Assembly: GCA_029782355.1 (NCBI GenBank)
Contig: JAKOUY010000023.1
Span: 1 to 64,000 of the forward strand
From: Actinomycetes bacterium
Lineage (GTDB): Bacteria; Actinomycetota; Acidimicrobiia; Acidimicrobiales; Ilumatobacteraceae
Direction of reading: 5' to 3'
DNA: 64,000 bases
The translations under genes and the position numbers were made by a program. Of this stretch, positions 61,575 to 64,000 are shown in pieces (within the stretch, counting starts at the first letter, position 1; every line of letters begins with the position of its first letter). Under the pieces are notes generated by a model. That model ran no database searches, was not told where the DNA came from, and worked only from the letters and a program-made list of their open reading frames with translations.

Positions 61575-62342
61575 ATGGGAACGGCGCAGTTCGACTTCAC
61601 CGCCGCGGCAGTGCTGGTCACCGGTGGCACCAAGGGGCTCGGCCGGGGACTGGCGACGCGCTTTGCCGCCGCCGGGGCTCGCGTCGCGGTGTGCGCCCGG
61701 CGCGATCCCGGCGATCTCCCGCCCGGGTGGGTGTTCCTGCCTGCCGACCTGCGCGACGGCGAGGCCGCCTTCCGGATGGTCGACGACGCCGTCGAGCACC
61801 TCGGCCGTCTCGACGTGGTGATCAACAACGCCGGGGGAGGCCTGCCGGTGGAGACCACCTCGGCACCCGCCAAGCTGACCGACAAGGTCATCGCCCTGAA
61901 CCTCAACGCGGCGATGTTCGTCAGCCAGCGGGCCAACCGGCACATGCAGGCCCAGCCCGAGGGTGGCGTGATCGTCAACATCGGCAGCGTCGTCGCCCAC
62001 CGCCCATCCGTGGGTGCGGCGGCCTACGGGGCGGCCAAGGCCGGGCTGGCCAACTTCACCCGCACCGTCGGTCAGGAGTGGGCGCCGAAGGTCCGCACCA
62101 ACGTGATCACCGTCGGCATGATCCGCACCGAGAACGTCCATCTGGCCTACGGCGACGAGGCGGCCGTGGCCCGGGTGGAGGCCACCATCCCCATCGGCCG
62201 GCTGGTCGTGCCCGACGACGTGGCCGACGCCTGCCTGTTCCTGGCCAGCCGCCAGGCGTCGTACATCACCGGTGCCGACCTGGTCCTCGACGGCGGTGGT
62301 GACCGGCCGACGTGGCTCGACGCCGTGGCCGGCCCGGCATGA
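61575..62342 (+). CDS. Short-chain dehydrogenase/reductase of the steroid ring C/D locus
   Basis: 255 residues. Classical SDR: VTGGTKGLGRGLATRF, LDVVINNAGG, VNIGSVV with Ser, YGAAK with Tyr and Lys, and SYITGADLVLDGG. Its place, divergent from echA20, is that of the SDR gene Rv3549c in M. tuberculosis, which fits a dehydrogenase of the same pathway; IpdF is an alternative. Followed by an acyl-CoA synthetase with an ATGA overlap. Confidence 0.88.
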   Translation: MGTAQFDFTAAAVLVTGGTKGLGRGLATRFAAAGARVAVCARRDPGDLPPGWVFLPADLRDGEAAFRMVDDAVEHLGRLDVVINNAGGGLPVETTSAPAKLTDKVIALNLNAAMFVSQRANRHMQAQPEGGVIVNIGSVVAHRPSVGAAAYGAAKAGLANFTRTVGQEWAPKVRTNVITVGMIRTENVHLAYGDEAAVARVEATIPIGRLVVPDDVADACLFLASRQASYITGADLVLDGGGDRPTWLDAVAGPA

Positions 62343-63790
62343 CCGTCGTCTCGCTGGGCCGGGCGTTCACCGCAGCCGCCGAACGCGATCCCGATCGGGC
62401 GGCGGTGTCGGCCGACGGTCGGACCGTCACACGCGCCGAGCTGGAGCAACTGGCCAATCGCATGGCCCGAGCCTTCGCCGAACTGGGCGTGACCGAGGGG
62501 CGCTACGTCACCATCGGCCTGCCCAACTCGCCCGAGTTCTACGCCGCCGTGCTGGCGACATGGCGGCTCGGGGCCGTGCCCCAACCGGTGTCACCACGCC
62601 TGCCCGACCGGGAGCGCCAGGAGATCGTCGACCTGGCCGATTCGGCACTGGTCGTCGGGGCCGACGCCGACACCCATCCGGGCCGGATCTGTCTGCCCGT
62701 CACGTGGCGCCCGGACGGTGCGTTGTCCGGCGAGCCGCTGGCGCAGGACCGGGTGTCACCAGCGTGGAAGGCACCCACATCCGGCGGCTCGACGGGCCGG
62801 CCGAAGTTGATCGTCGCCGCCGAGCCCGGGGTGATCGACCTCGACCTGCCCGCCGGCATGGGCGTGCGCCACGACGGGGTGATGATGGTCCCCGGTCCGA
62901 TGTACCACAACGCGCCGTTTAGCTACAGCACGCGCGGGCTGGTCCTCGGGAACCACGTGGTGACCATGGCCCGCTTCGATGCCGAGGCCACGCTGGCGGC
63001 CATCGCCCGGTCCCGCCCGGACTGGATGCTGGTCGTCCCGACGATGATGCTGCGGATGAGCCGCCTGGCCAACCGTCACGAGTACGACCTGTCCTCGTTG
63101 CAGGTGGTCTGGCACATGGCCGCGCCCTGCCCGCCGTGGCTGAAGCAGGACTGGATCGACTGGATCGGTGCCGAGCACCTCTACGAGCTGTACGCCGGGA
63201 CCGAAGCCCAGGCGGTGACGGTGATCCGTGGCGACGAGTGGTTGTCCCACCGCGGTTCGGTGGGCCGGCCGATCTTCGGCGAGATGCGCGTCCAGGACGC
63301 CGATGGGCGAGTGCTGCCGGCCGGTCAGCCCGGCGAGATCTACATGCGCCCACCGCCCGGCAAGGTCACCTACCGCTACGTCGGCGCCGAGGCCAAGACC
63401 AGCGTCGACGGCTGGGAGTCGCTCGGCGACATGGGTTGGATCGACGAGGACGGGTTCGTCTACCTGACCGACCGGCTCGGCGACATGATCCTGTCCGGCG
63501 GCGCCAACATCTACCCGGCGGAGGTCGAGCACGCCATCGACGAGCACCCGGCCGTGCAGTCCAGCGCGGTGATCGGCCTGCCCGACGAGGACCTCGGCAA
63601 CCGGGTCCATGCCATCGTCCACCTGCGCCCCGGCGAGACCGCCGGCGACGACGAGTTGCGCGCCCACCTGCTGGAGCGACTGGTCCGGTACAAGGTGCCG
63701 CGCACGTTCGAGTTCAGCGACGAGCCGCTGCGCGACGACGCCGGCAAGGTCCGCCGCAGTGCCCTACGCGCCGAGCGCCTCCAGCGCTGA
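62339..63790 (+). CDS. Acyl-CoA synthetase (AMP-binding) of the steroid ring C/D locus
   Basis: 483 residues. The P-loop reads KAPTSGGSTGRPKLIV, followed by PGPMYHNAPFSYS, ELYAGTEAQAVTV, LGDMGWIDEDGFVYLTDR and the C-terminal DDAGKVRRS lysine. Shorter than FadD3 of mycobacteria (about 500) and different in the P-loop from the two other synthetases in the window. Position suggests it activates HIP or another C/D-ring propionate, i.e. a FadD3 role, but this is inference. Its last 27 nt overlap the convergent partial gene. Confidence 0.87.
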   Translation: MTVVSLGRAFTAAAERDPDRAAVSADGRTVTRAELEQLANRMARAFAELGVTEGRYVTIGLPNSPEFYAAVLATWRLGAVPQPVSPRLPDRERQEIVDLADSALVVGADADTHPGRICLPVTWRPDGALSGEPLAQDRVSPAWKAPTSGGSTGRPKLIVAAEPGVIDLDLPAGMGVRHDGVMMVPGPMYHNAPFSYSTRGLVLGNHVVTMARFDAEATLAAIARSRPDWMLVVPTMMLRMSRLANRHEYDLSSLQVVWHMAAPCPPWLKQDWIDWIGAEHLYELYAGTEAQAVTVIRGDEWLSHRGSVGRPIFGEMRVQDADGRVLPAGQPGEIYMRPPPGKVTYRYVGAEAKTSVDGWESLGDMGWIDEDGFVYLTDRLGDMILSGGANIYPAEVEHAIDEHPAVQSSAVIGLPDEDLGNRVHAIVHLRPGETAGDDELRAHLLERLVRYKVPRTFEFSDEPLRDDAGKVRRSALRAERLQR

Positions 63791-64000
63791 GGTCCGGCCC
63801 ACCAGGCGGCGGCGGCCGCGCAGGCACAGCACGGCGGCGACGATCCGGTCGTCCTCCAGGGCGCGCCGGGCGCGCAGCTCGCCATGGTCGAGGGCCCGCT
63901 CGATCTCGCCGTCGGTGAGCTCACCGACCGCGGTGGTCACGAGTCGTGACCCGAGATCGGAGTCGTCGCGCAGCTCGGTGGCTGGGCGCCGGGCAATGGC
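63764..64000 (-). CDS. C-terminal part of an unknown protein, 5' end outside window
   Basis: 78 codons are visible from the window edge to a TAG at 63764-63766. The translated piece (ATELRDDSDLGSRLVTT, VGELTDGEIERALDHG, ELRARRALEDDRIVAAV and ending VGRTSALEALGA) is helical and free of the Arg/Pro-rich bias of the wrong frames, so it is probably a real protein. No family is recognised. It overlaps the 3' end of the acyl-CoA synthetase gene by 27 nt in convergent orientation. Confidence 0.5.
   Translation of the reverse strand, partial: AIARRPATELRDDSDLGSRLVTTAVGELTDGEIERALDHGELRARRALEDDRIVAAVLCLRGRRRLVGRTSALEALGA

Noticed and set aside
63511-63924. 137-residue minus strand frame at the right end
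   Set aside because: Arg/Ser/Pro-rich shadow of the acyl-CoA synthetase; a different minus frame (63764-64000) has protein-like composition.

Overview
The window is very GC-rich, with dense, often 1-8 nt overlapping genes and many GTG starts. It carries many F420-type luciferase-like oxidoreductases, CoA-ester enzymes, an MmpL exporter and a mycobacterial-type steroid ring C/D gene block. Together these point to an actinomycete chromosome. The Thr/Pro-rich secreted proteins and gene content suggest an Acidimicrobiia-like lineage, but that placement is inference. No rRNA, tRNA, phage, IS element or CRISPR was seen.

Layout. 1-9546: a thioester-domain surface protein (cut by the window edge), a crotonase, an amidohydrolase, an F420 enzyme, an acyl-CoA synthetase, a pair of acyl-CoA dehydrogenases and a diguanylate cyclase. 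9565-13888: a crotonase, a secreted serine hydrolase, a NarL-type two-component system and a small membrane protein. 13926-21119: an acyl-CoA synthetase, an alpha-methylacyl-CoA racemase with all three catalytic residues, SDRs and unknown proteins, interrupted by an array of four 38-bp palindromes at an exact 51-bp period. 21129-24702: a lyase/aldolase-like protein, a TSUP transporter, a GntR regulator and a FAD amine/amino-acid oxidase. 24703-39043: a coherent catabolic block with a peptide-type ABC importer, a GntR regulator, a proline-dehydrogenase-unrelated ornithine-cyclodeaminase-like reductase, a GlcG/HbpS-like protein, an aldehyde dehydrogenase, an SDR, an MFS transporter, a gamma-glutamyltransferase-like hydrolase, a heme-oxygenase-like diiron protein, a [2Fe-2S] ferredoxin and a Rieske ferredoxin. 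Each of the three divergent promoter regions in this block holds a copy of one operator, GYATAC-T-GTATAC, so the block looks like a single regulon. 39052-52257: mixed CoA and redox metabolism, an MmpL/TetR operon, a thiolase paired with an HMG-CoA-synthase/OB-fold protein, and two secreted proteins. 52258-52690: a second palindrome locus (three copies). 52691-63790: a CaiB-type CoA-transferase, a cytochrome P450, a MerB-like protein, an MFS exporter, a MaoC hydratase, then ipdC-ipdB-ipdA-echA20 divergent from an SDR and an acyl-CoA synthetase, in the same order as the mycobacterial cholesterol ring C/D locus.

How it works together. Two themes stand out. The first is steroid or other polycyclic/branched isoprenoid catabolism: CoA activation, epimerisation, dehydrogenation, hydration, P450 hydroxylation and ring C/D opening. 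Part of it appears to be controlled by a TetR-type operator TCTGACG-n3-CGTCAGA, found before both the thiolase operon and the ipd block. The second is GntR-controlled uptake and oxidation of an unknown nitrogenous, perhaps gamma-glutamyl or peptide-like, compound by a diiron oxygenase with its own two iron-sulfur donors. The most novel signals are this oxygenase regulon and the two palindrome arrays with shared geometry.
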